From NCBI GenBank assembly GCA_036560145.1, contig DATBRV010000050.1, positions 1 to 42,770 of the forward strand: a stretch of DNA of 42,770 nucleotides, read 5' to 3'. The translations under genes and the position numbers were made by a program. The notes beneath the pieces are model-generated. The model saw nothing but the letters and a program-made list of their open reading frames with translations. It made no database searches and was not told where the DNA came from. The stretch is from DATBRV01 sp036560145. GTDB lineage: Bacteria > Myxococcota_A > UBA9160 > SMWR01. Shown here piece after piece: positions 23,823-30,970 of the stretch. Position 1 is the stretch's first letter. The number at the start of each line of letters is the position of its first letter.

Positions 23823-25382
23823 TCAGCCAAGCCGCCGGCGTAGCGCCTGCACCAGCCCGGCGCCGTCCGTGAGCTTCGGCGCGGCGCCGAACACCGCGAA
23901 GTCCGGCCGCACCAGCGCGACCGCGGCGCCGTGCTGGGCGAACCAGCGCGCGTATCCGCCGTTCACGTCCTCGCACGGTGCGCCCGGCGCGACGTGCGCG
24001 CTGATGCCGCCGAGCGAGGCGAACCAGGCGGCCGGCTCGGGGCCGAGCGCCGCGGCCGGGTCGCCGGCCGGGCTCGCGAGCACGAAGCCGCGGCCGACGA
24101 CGTCGTCGAAGCGGCCGGTCACGCCTCGGTGGCGCACCACGTCCTGCACGAAGAGCTTGCCGGCGGCGGGGGCGCCGCCCTCGAAGCAGCCGGAGCCGAG
24201 CGGGGGCAGCGCGGCGTCGACGGGGGAGCTCCGTTGCTTCGCCTCGCCGATCATGCGCGCGTCGCGCTCCGCGGCCTCCGCGGGGTCGGCGACGCAGATG
24301 ATGCGGCCGAGGGCCACCGAGAGCTGGATCATCGCGGCGACGTGCGGCGCGCGCTCCGTCGTGTAGCTGTCGAGAACGGCTTCGTTCGCCGCACCGCGCA
24401 GCACGAGGTCGAGCTTCCAGGCGAGGTTCGCGGCGTCGCGCAGGCCGGCGCACAGGCCCTGGCCCGCGAACGGCGGCATCTCGTGCGCGGCGTCGCCGGC
24501 GAGGAGCGCGCGACCGTTGCGCCAGCGGTCGGCCCAGCGCGCGCGGAAGCTGTAGACGGCGTGCCGCTCGAGCTTCGCGTTGCCGGGATGCACGCCCCAC
24601 GGCCCGAGCAGGCGCCAGGCGGCCTCCTCGCTGTTCAGTTCGTCGAGCGTCTCCTGCGGGAGGCGCATGAACTCCCAGCGCCGGCGGCCCGGGCCGCCCG
24701 ACACCAGGGTGGTCGGGCGCGCCGGGTCGCAGAGCTGCCAGTTGATCGGCCCGTCCCAGCGCGGGTCGCTGGGAAGCAGGTCCACCACCAGCCAGTCGAA
24801 GTGGAAGCCGAGGTCGTGCCAGCCCGAGCCGATCTGGCCGCGCACAAAACTATTTGCGCCGTCGCAGCCCAGCACGAAGCGAGCGCGCAGCTCGCGCCTG
24901 CTCCCGTCGCTGCGCTGCACGTCGAGCGCGGCGCCGTCCGGCTCGAGGCGCAGGCCGACGGCCTCGCCGCCGCGCTCGATCGAGACCGTCGGGAGCGCGC
25001 GCGCCCGCGCATCGAGGATGGCTTCAAGTTCGGGCTGGCAGAACATGCTCGACTCCGGCCAGCCCGAGAGGCTTCGCTCCGCATCGCGCCCGAAGCGGAC
25101 CAGCGTCTCACCGCGCGCGCTTCGCCACTCGTAGACGCTGGCCGGAACCGTGCGCCCCTCGAGCGCCGGGGCAACGCCTGCGCTCTGGAGGATCCGCCCC
25201 ACCTCGTGATCGAAGTGCACTGCCCGCGGCAACGGATACGCCTCGGGCCAGCGCTCGAGCACCTGCACGCGCCAGCCACGCTGCCCGAGCAGGATCGCGA
25301 GCATCTGCCCCACCGGCCCATACCCGACGATCGCAACGTCGGCCTCGAACGATCGCAGCGAGGAGCTTTCAGCGAGCTTCAA
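23823..25382 (-). CDS. FAD-dependent aromatic hydroxylase (MhpA-like)
   Basis: A 519-residue class A flavoprotein monooxygenase. The FAD Rossmann motif is VAIVGYGPVGQMLAILLGQ near residue 17, the NADPH/FAD 'DG' motif is VLGCDGANSFVRGQIG, and the second FAD motif is ALLAGDAAHEMPPFAGQGLC. The Pro-Arg-Ala-Val-H segment at about residues 51-56 matches 3-(3-hydroxyphenyl)propionate hydroxylase and related enzymes. A thioredoxin-like C-terminal tail, as in MhpA, covers the last 100 residues. It would add an ortho hydroxyl to a phenolic substrate, feeding the extradiol dioxygenase downstream. The next gene starts after 95 bp that contain operator-like repeats. Confidence 0.88.
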   Translation of the reverse strand: MKLAESSSLRSFEADVAIVGYGPVGQMLAILLGQRGWRVQVLERWPEAYPLPRAVHFDHEVGRILQSAGVAPALEGRTVPASVYEWRSARGETLVRFGRDAERSLSGWPESSMFCQPELEAILDARARALPTVSIERGGEAVGLRLEPDGAALDVQRSDGSRRELRARFVLGCDGANSFVRGQIGSGWHDLGFHFDWLVVDLLPSDPRWDGPINWQLCDPARPTTLVSGGPGRRRWEFMRLPQETLDELNSEEAAWRLLGPWGVHPGNAKLERHAVYSFRARWADRWRNGRALLAGDAAHEMPPFAGQGLCAGLRDAANLAWKLDLVLRGAANEAVLDSYTTERAPHVAAMIQLSVALGRIICVADPAEAAERDARMIGEAKQRSSPVDAALPPLGSGCFEGGAPAAGKLFVQDVVRHRGVTGRFDDVVGRGFVLASPAGDPAAALGPEPAAWFASLGGISAHVAPGAPCEDVNGGYARWFAQHGAAVALVRPDFAVFGAAPKLTDGAGLVQALRRRLG

Positions 25383-25405
25383 GCGGAGCCTCCGGCAGGA
25401 CTCGA

Positions 25406-25431
25406 ATATGGATGGATATCTCGAAACCGGC
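25406..25431 (-). promoter_or_regulatory. inverted repeat plus shared box upstream of the hydroxylase
   Basis: ATAT-GGATGG-ATAT (25406-25419) is flanked by TCGA on both sides and continues into CTCGAAACCGGC (25420-25431). The latter differs at two positions from TTCGAGACCGGC next to the distal FAH operator. It lies 24-49 nt upstream of the hydroxylase start at 25382, in the 57-bp gap after the DUF2804 gene. Confidence 0.35.
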
Positions 25432-25439
25432 CCCCCGGC

Positions 25440-26543
25440 TCACCAGCGGTGCGCGAACTCCTCCGCCCAGCCGAGGAGGCCGTCGACGGCAAGTTCGCGG
25501 CCCTCGACAGTGACGCGGCCCCGCCAGCGGCCGAAGGCGCAGACGCCGCCCGTCGCGAGCAGGCCGAGGTTCAGGCGCGGCGTGTGCGCGGCGAGCGGCT
25601 CGAGCACCAGATCGAGCGCGCCCGAGTGCGGGGCGACTACGCGCCAGGGCCTCCGCCACTGCGCCGCGTCGTACTCCCAGCGCAGGTCCTCCATCAGCTT
25701 GTGCAGGCGCCCGTTGCACAGGATCCCGTTCTCGTTCGAGCCGGTGCCGGTGGTCCACTTGCCGCCGAAGTTGACGCCGAGCAGCACGTCGCCGGCCCAG
25801 CCCGTCGCGACGCCCCAGTTCCAGAACGAGCGATACGGCCAGATGCCGCGGCCCCAATCCTGGACGGCGAAGCAGGTCTGCGGGTCGAGCGCGTAGCGGC
25901 GCGCTCCCGCGCGCACCTCTCCCTGGCAGGGGAGCGCCGCGTGCTTCGAGTTGCACTGGAATCGACTTGCCGTCCACGGCACCACGACGTTCAGGCTCTC
26001 GTGCCCCGGCGGCCGGCGCACCGCGAACTCCGCCGCCACCTCGTCGCCGCCCTGCGCGCGGCCGCGGAAGCGCACGGCGAGATCGGCGCCGTCGACGCGG
26101 TTCGCATAATCGAGCCCGCCGCCCTGGAAGGCGACGCTCGCCTCGACCACCTCGGGCAGCGTGAAGCGGCCGGAGCGCCCATACGAGGCGCCGCTCCAGT
26201 GCGCACCGTCGCCGAAGTCCGTGAGCGTGAAGGAGCAGAACGAGACCAGATCGATGTCCGCCAGCGTCACCGAGAAGACGAAGTCGGGGCCGATCCAGTT
26301 CCAGAAGTTCCAGCGTTTCTTGCGCGGCCAGTGCCCCGAGAGGTTGGCGCGCACCCGCGGCTGGCGGGAGAAGCCGACCGCGTCCGGATTCAGCCACCCG
26401 CGCGCGTCGCAGAGATCGACGGGCTGCGTGATCTCGCGCTCGGTGTAGACGGGCGGAGCGCCCCCGCGCGGCAGGCGCCGGTCCAGGATGGGAAGATAAT
26501 CGGGGAGTTTTCCTGCCGTGGCGGAGCTCCCGAGCGCGTGCAC
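25440..26543 (-). CDS. DUF2804 domain-containing protein
   Basis: 367 residues. The DUF2804 hallmarks are clear: DARGWLNPDAVGFSRQP, then NLSGHWPRKKRWNFWNW (about residues 68-84), followed by a beta-rich body with many Trp and Asn-Gly pairs (RSFWNWGVATGW, VNFGGKWTTGTGSNENG). No function is established for the family and no catalytic motif is evident. No signal peptide. The annotated start is a GTG at 26543 with no strong ribosome site, so the true N-terminus is uncertain by perhaps 10-20 residues. It is upstream of and on the same strand as the aromatic cluster, and divergent from the PP-loop cassette. Confidence 0.82.
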   Translation of the reverse strand: MHALGSSATAGKLPDYLPILDRRLPRGGAPPVYTEREITQPVDLCDARGWLNPDAVGFSRQPRVRANLSGHWPRKKRWNFWNWIGPDFVFSVTLADIDLVSFCSFTLTDFGDGAHWSGASYGRSGRFTLPEVVEASVAFQGGGLDYANRVDGADLAVRFRGRAQGGDEVAAEFAVRRPPGHESLNVVVPWTASRFQCNSKHAALPCQGEVRAGARRYALDPQTCFAVQDWGRGIWPYRSFWNWGVATGWAGDVLLGVNFGGKWTTGTGSNENGILCNGRLHKLMEDLRWEYDAAQWRRPWRVVAPHSGALDLVLEPLAAHTPRLNLGLLATGGVCAFGRWRGRVTVEGRELAVDGLLGWAEEFAHRW

Positions 26544-26574
26544 GCGCCGGGCATGCTACCGGACCCCCCGCCGC

Positions 26575-26580
26575 TAGACT
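26575..26580 (+). promoter_or_regulatory. TAGACT -10-like box exactly 6 nt before an ATG (leaderless start candidate)
   Basis: TAGACT is followed by six bases and then the ATG of the PP-loop gene, placing the expected transcription start on the A of the ATG. No Shine-Dalgarno sequence precedes this gene. The same box-spacing-ATG arrangement recurs at 35543-35555. No good -35 element is visible. Confidence 0.35.
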
Positions 26581-26586
26581 TGCGCC

Positions 26587-27810
26587 ATGATCCTGCACCA
26601 GCCGGAGCTGTCGCGCGCCGACGGGAAGCTTCGCGTCGCAGCCCGCATCGAGGCCCGCCATCCGAAGCTGGCCGGCCTCGAGCGCCTCTGGTTCGAGGTG
26701 GATTCCGACCGCGGCGTAGAGCTCGGCGATCGCGCCGATCCGTTCCTGGCCGCGATGATCCCCGTCGCGATGGCCTGCGGCGAGAACGTCGAGGTGCGGG
26801 GCAGGACGTCGCCGCGCCTCGCCTGGGGGATTCGCGAGCTCCAGCACATCCACTTCGCCTGGTGGCCGCGGCACTTGAACGTAATTGACGTCCGCTGCGA
26901 GACGCTGGAGGAGGCGCCCCTCGCGCAGCGCGGCGCCGGGGTCGCGTGCGCGTTCTCGGGAGGGGTGGATTCGCTCTACACGACGTGGCGTCACACCGAG
27001 AACCGGGAGGAGATACCCGGGTTCCGCCTCAGCCATGCGCTGCTGGTCAACGGGTTCGATCTCGACGTCGACCCCGAGGAGACCGGCCGTTTCGAGACGC
27101 TCGAGGCCATCTATGCGCCGCTGCTCGCGCCGCTCGGGGTCGCGCTGGTGACGGTTCGCACCAACATGCGCGAGTTTCGCGTTGCAGGAGTGGGCCGCGG
27201 GAGGACGATCCGCTCCTTCGGCACCGCGCTGAGCGCCTGCGCGCTCGCGCTGAGCCCCAGCCTCGGCAGATTCTATTTAGCGGCCGCGCGTGGATACAAC
27301 GACTTCCACGCGGACGGCTCGAATCCGAGCACCGACCACCTGATCGGCACGGCGGGATTCCAGTGCATCCACGACGGGGCGGACGTCCCGACCCGCTTCG
27401 CGAAGGTCGCCGTGATCGCGGCCTGGCCCGAGGCGCTCGCGAAGCTTCGCGTCTGCTCGAACCCAGGCTGGCAGAGCGTCGACCCCGCGCGAGGCGTGAT
27501 CGACAACTGCGGGACCTGCCGGAAGTGCACCTGGACGCAGACGAGCCTCGAGCTGATCACCGGGCGGAGGGAGTTCCCGGGATTTCGCCACGCCCGCTCG
27601 CGCTCGAGCCTGCGCTCGGCCGCGCAGCACAATCCGCATCGCGCCGAGGAGAACCTGCACGAAGCGCTCGCGCGCGGACGCCGCGACATCGCGTTCGACA
27701 TCCGATGCGGGAGCGCCCAGCGGGTGCTCGAGCACTGGTTCCGCCCCATTCTGGGTCACCGACGGCAGCGCAGGGCCCGGGCGGCCCAGGTGGCGCCCCC
27801 CGTCCATTAG
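26587..27810 (+). CDS. PP-loop ATP pyrophosphatase-like protein with QueC-like Cys cluster
   Basis: 407 residues. The PP-loop is S124-G-G-V-D-S129 after a hydrophobic strand (VACAFSGGVDSLYTTW), the signature of N-type ATP pyrophosphatases that adenylate a carbonyl or carboxylate. A four-Cys cluster, C290 with C308-x2-C311-x2-C314 (NCGTCRKC), resembles the zinc site of QueC-type enzymes. The 110-residue N-terminal region is unlike QueC (407 versus about 230 residues in total). This family is known to me only as uncharacterised proteins near polysaccharide or secondary-metabolite genes. It leads a four-gene operon with a methyltransferase (29-bp gap), an ATP-grasp ligase and an exported protein. 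It could equally be a non-QueC amidotransferase-like enzyme. Confidence 0.72.
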   Translation: MILHQPELSRADGKLRVAARIEARHPKLAGLERLWFEVDSDRGVELGDRADPFLAAMIPVAMACGENVEVRGRTSPRLAWGIRELQHIHFAWWPRHLNVIDVRCETLEEAPLAQRGAGVACAFSGGVDSLYTTWRHTENREEIPGFRLSHALLVNGFDLDVDPEETGRFETLEAIYAPLLAPLGVALVTVRTNMREFRVAGVGRGRTIRSFGTALSACALALSPSLGRFYLAAARGYNDFHADGSNPSTDHLIGTAGFQCIHDGADVPTRFAKVAVIAAWPEALAKLRVCSNPGWQSVDPARGVIDNCGTCRKCTWTQTSLELITGRREFPGFRHARSRSSLRSAAQHNPHRAEENLHEALARGRRDIAFDIRCGSAQRVLEHWFRPILGHRRQRRARAAQVAPPVH

Positions 27811-27839
27811 AGGTTCTGTTCCCGCCCGGAGCCGCTAGG

Positions 27840-28604
27840 ATGCGACCCGGCATGCTCGACAGCTACGAGGACATCTTCACCGCGCGTGGCGACGCCTACC
27901 ACGAGGCCATGACGCGATGGCCGGAGGCGCGCGAGGAAGAGCTGCGCCTGCTGCTCGACGCGCTCGAGCCGAAGCCGGGAGAGACGCTGGTCGACGCGCC
28001 GGCCGGGGGCGGCTATCTCGCCGCGCGGCTGCCGGCGGGGGTGCGCTACGTGGCGGTCGAAGCGGCGCGGCCGTTCTTCGACCGCTGCCCGGAAAGCGGC
28101 CTCTGCTCGCGGGTCCTGAGCCCCCTCGCCAAGATCGAGCTGCCCGACCGCTCGGCCGATCTCGTCACCTGCCTGACGGGGCTGCACCACGAGCCGGACG
28201 TCGGCGGGGCGCTCGCGGAGCTGGTCCGCGTGCTGCGGCCCGGCGGTCGCTTCGGCGTCGCCGACGTGCAGCTCGGGTCGCCGCCGGACCGCTTCCTGAA
28301 CGGCTTCGTCCACGAGCACAGCCGCACGGGCCATCAGGGCGTCTTCCTCGACGCGTCGTTCGCAGATGCGCTGCGCGAGGCGGGGCTCGGCGAGGTGACG
28401 CTCGCGACCGCGCCGCTGCGCTGGCGGTTCGCGGACACCTCCGAGATGGTCGCCTTCGTGCGGCTGCTCTTCGGCGTCGACCTCGCCACGCAGGCCCAGA
28501 TCCGCGCCGCCATCGAGGAGCAGCTCGGCGCCGACCCGCTGCCGGAGGGAGGCATCGCGCTGCGCTGGAGCCTGCTCGTCGCGACCGGCCGCAAGCCGGG
28601 CTAG
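27840..28604 (+). CDS. class I SAM-dependent methyltransferase
   Basis: 254 residues (or 250 from the ATG at 27852, which fits homologous starts equally well). SAM-binding motif I is LVDAPAGGGYLAARLP (Asp-Ala-Pro-Ala-Gly-Gly-Gly), followed by the acidic strand VAVEAARPF. Then come TCLTGLHHEPDVGGALAELV and VLRPGGRFGVADV, typical of the Methyltransf_11 group. The substrate is unknown. It is the second gene of the PP-loop cassette, with its stop 6 bp from the ATP-grasp start. A paired His-His in GLHHEPD is common in small-molecule methyltransferases. Confidence 0.85.
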   Translation: MRPGMLDSYEDIFTARGDAYHEAMTRWPEAREEELRLLLDALEPKPGETLVDAPAGGGYLAARLPAGVRYVAVEAARPFFDRCPESGLCSRVLSPLAKIELPDRSADLVTCLTGLHHEPDVGGALAELVRVLRPGGRFGVADVQLGSPPDRFLNGFVHEHSRTGHQGVFLDASFADALREAGLGEVTLATAPLRWRFADTSEMVAFVRLLFGVDLATQAQIRAAIEEQLGADPLPEGGIALRWSLLVATGRKPG

Positions 28605-28610
28605 CCGGAA

Positions 28611-29633
28611 ATGGCTCGCAGCCTGCGACCGCTCCAGCTCTGGATCTCGGATCGGCTCTACACCGCTTCACGTCGTGCGAGCGGCCGCCGGATCCTGGTG
28701 ATGCGGCACACGGACCAGCTCCCCGACTACAACGACGACCTGCTCGGCTGGCTGCTGCGCACGGCGCCGGCCGCGGCGACCTTGTTCGATCTGCGCCGCG
28801 TCGGCTTCGCGCCCAGGGATCCCGCGCGCTACGCGCTCTTCCTGCCCTGGCTCCAGGATCCCCTGCGCGAGGAGTTTCCGAAGGAGTACCGGCAGGCCAA
28901 GCGCGTCGAGGACGCCATCCTGGACGCGGGCGGCGCGGTCGTGAACCCGGTGGAGCAGCTCTCGAACTCGATCAAGTCGGTGGCGTCCGCGCGCCTGCGG
29001 GCGGCCGGCGTGCCGATGCCGAGGGTCGCGCCGATTCCCGATTCGCGGGAGCTGCCGGAGGGATTCGCGTTCCCGGTGATCGCGCGCGAGGACCGCCGCC
29101 ACGGCGGCCCGATGCACCTGTGCCGAGACGAGCAGGAGCTCGCGCAGGTCCCCTGGCACGCGCTCCACGAACCGGTCGTCGTCGAGTACCGCGACGTGCA
29201 GAGCCCCGACGGATGGTTTCGCAAGTGGCGCTACCTGGTGGCGGGCGAGAGCGGGGCGCCGCGGCATCTCGTGATCAGCCGGAAATGGGTCGTGAAGGCG
29301 CAGCGGCGAGGCCGGGTTCCGGCGTTCCTCGAGGAGGAGCTCGCCTACACGGGATCGCGACAGGATCCCCACCAGGAGATCCTGGTCCGCGCCGCCAGGG
29401 CGCTGGGGCTCGACGTCGTCGCCTTCGACTACGCGCTGACCCGTGAAGGAGAGCTCGTCGTCTTCGAGCCGAATCCGTTCGCCACGCTGTGGGCGTCGTT
29501 CAACACGGACGCCCGCTACGATTACCAGCGCCCGTGCGTCGAGCGCCTCTACGCGACGCTCTGCGCCTTCTGGCTCGAGCGGGCCGGGCTGCTGCCGGAC
29601 GTCGGCAAGGAGCTCCGGGAGCTGACCGGCTGA
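28611..29633 (+). CDS. ATP-grasp domain protein
   Basis: 340 residues. Residues about 120-310 form a RimK/D-Ala-D-Ala-ligase-like ATP-grasp fold: FAFPVIAREDRRHGG as the first ATP-binding lysine/arginine strand, then PVVVEYRDVQSPDGWFRKWR and the closing metal-binding VVFEPNPFATLW (E-x-N). Such enzymes join a carboxylate to an amine or thiol through an acyl-phosphate. The N-terminal 100 residues contain an aromatic PDYNDDLLGWLL segment and no transmembrane span. It is third in the PP-loop cassette, with 6-bp and 14-bp spacings on its two sides, so co-expression is very likely. Confidence 0.8.
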   Translation: MARSLRPLQLWISDRLYTASRRASGRRILVMRHTDQLPDYNDDLLGWLLRTAPAAATLFDLRRVGFAPRDPARYALFLPWLQDPLREEFPKEYRQAKRVEDAILDAGGAVVNPVEQLSNSIKSVASARLRAAGVPMPRVAPIPDSRELPEGFAFPVIAREDRRHGGPMHLCRDEQELAQVPWHALHEPVVVEYRDVQSPDGWFRKWRYLVAGESGAPRHLVISRKWVVKAQRRGRVPAFLEEELAYTGSRQDPHQEILVRAARALGLDVVAFDYALTREGELVVFEPNPFATLWASFNTDARYDYQRPCVERLYATLCAFWLERAGLLPDVGKELRELTG

Positions 29634-29647
29634 AGGGGGAGGCGAGC

Positions 29648-30670
29648 ATGCTTCGAACCTCGATCGCACGCGGAGCGCTCTGGCTCGTCCTCGTCGCCGG
29701 CCTCGCGCAGCCCGCCGCGGCGCAGCTCCCGGAAGCTGCGACCTTCCTCGCGGAGATCGGCTTCAGCAAGGACCAGATCGCCCAGGTCGAGGCGGGGAAG
29801 TTCGTCGACACCAGCATCCAGCCCAGCTCCGAGCGCGAGATCGTGGCGGCCTTCGCGTTCCTGGTGCAGGCCTCTCCCAGAGAGCTCGTGAACCAGCTGA
29901 GGACGGGCCTGATCGACGAGACGGACCCGAACACGATCGGCTTCGAGATGATCTCGGGGGCGCCGACCCTCGGCCACTTCGCGAAGCTCACGCTCCAGCC
30001 CGACGCGCCGAAGCGTACCCAGGCCTACCTCGGCGCCAAGCCAGGCATCGCCCTGAATCTCTCCAGCGAGGAGATCGCGGCCTTCAACAAGCTCGGAAGC
30101 GGAGCCTCGACGGCCGCCGTCGAGCAGGCGGTGCGCAGCGCGCTGCTCGCGCGCCTCCAGGCCTACCAGGCGAAGGGGCTGGCGGGGATCGCGCCCTACG
30201 CGGGGGCTGGCGGCAATCTGCGCTCCCCCGCCGACGAGCTGCGCGCGGCCACCCAGGCCACCAAGCGCCTCCAGCAGATGGTGCCCAACGCCCACGAGCT
30301 GCTCCTCAACTACCCGGCCTCGAAGCCCCCCGGCACCGAGGAGGCCTTCCGCTGGTCGCACATCATGGCCCACGGCGCGCCGACGATCGCGCTCATGCAC
30401 AGCCTCTACGTGCCCGAGGGCAACAGCTGGGTGGTGGTGCAGCGCCAGTTCTACGTGAACACCGGCTACAACTCCGAGCAGGCGATCGCGGCGCTGCTCC
30501 CGATGCAGACGGGCACCCTCGTGATCTACACGAACCGGACCTCCACCGACCAGGTGACCGGCTTCGGGGGCGGCACCAAGCGCTCGATCGGAAGCAAGCT
30601 GCTCGATTCCCAGCTCCAGGCGCTCTACCAGAAGATCCAGGCCGCGGAGAAGAAGAAGCGCGGGGGCTAG
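29648..30670 (+). CDS. exported conserved protein of unknown function
   Basis: 340 residues starting at ATG 29648 (GGGGGAGG upstream). A signal peptide ends at Q-P-A-A-A near residue 25. The mature protein begins with a helical segment (FLAEIGFSKDQIAQVEAGKFV) and an acidic 'SSEREIVAAFAFL' stretch. Later LLNYPASKPPGTEEAFRWSH and a beta-rich end (RQFYVNTGYNSEQAI, LVIYTNRTSTDQV) follow. This layout matches a widespread uncharacterised periplasmic family I remember from proteobacteria and acidobacteria; no function is known. It closes the PP-loop/methyltransferase/ATP-grasp operon, 14 bp after the ligase. A GCGCC-N7-GGCGC hairpin follows its stop. Confidence 0.72.
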   Translation: MLRTSIARGALWLVLVAGLAQPAAAQLPEAATFLAEIGFSKDQIAQVEAGKFVDTSIQPSSEREIVAAFAFLVQASPRELVNQLRTGLIDETDPNTIGFEMISGAPTLGHFAKLTLQPDAPKRTQAYLGAKPGIALNLSSEEIAAFNKLGSGASTAAVEQAVRSALLARLQAYQAKGLAGIAPYAGAGGNLRSPADELRAATQATKRLQQMVPNAHELLLNYPASKPPGTEEAFRWSHIMAHGAPTIALMHSLYVPEGNSWVVVQRQFYVNTGYNSEQAIAALLPMQTGTLVIYTNRTSTDQVTGFGGGTKRSIGSKLLDSQLQALYQKIQAAEKKKRGG

Positions 30671-30728
30671 CGCCGGCCGCTGGCGCGCTCCCCGCGCCTC
30701 CTGTATCCAACCCATCACCTCGTCTCGC

Positions 30729-30805
30729 GCGCCGGTAGCTCAGCTGGATAGAGCATCAGGCTTCGAACCTGAGGGTCGGGGGTTCGAGTCCCTCCCGGCG
30801 CGCCA
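30729..30805 (+). tRNA. tRNA-Arg (anticodon TCG)
   Basis: Cloverleaf with acceptor GCGCCGG/CCGGCGC, D-arm TAGCTCAGCTGGATAGAGC, and anticodon stem TCAGG/CCTGA around loop CTTCGAA (anticodon TCG). The T-arm has GGTTCGAGTCC, discriminator G, and CCA is encoded. It reads CGA-box arginine codons. Confidence 0.96.
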
Positions 30806-30970
30806 ATCAGCCTCCTTCGATTCCTCGCGGCGATCCCGCTCCGCGCCCGACGCGTACTTGTTGCGCCTTGCTGCCGGTCGCCTGCGGGTCGCCCGCGCCC
30901 ACGCCCGCGGGCCGTAAGGTCGCGGCCCTGAGCGGTCGATGAGCCCGGGGTACACACGGGAGATCCGCCC

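Noticed and set aside
22858..24600. FAH gene extended upstream to 24600
   Set aside because: The extension overlaps the hydroxylase gene out of frame. A ribosome site and family-typical N-terminus place the start at 23727.
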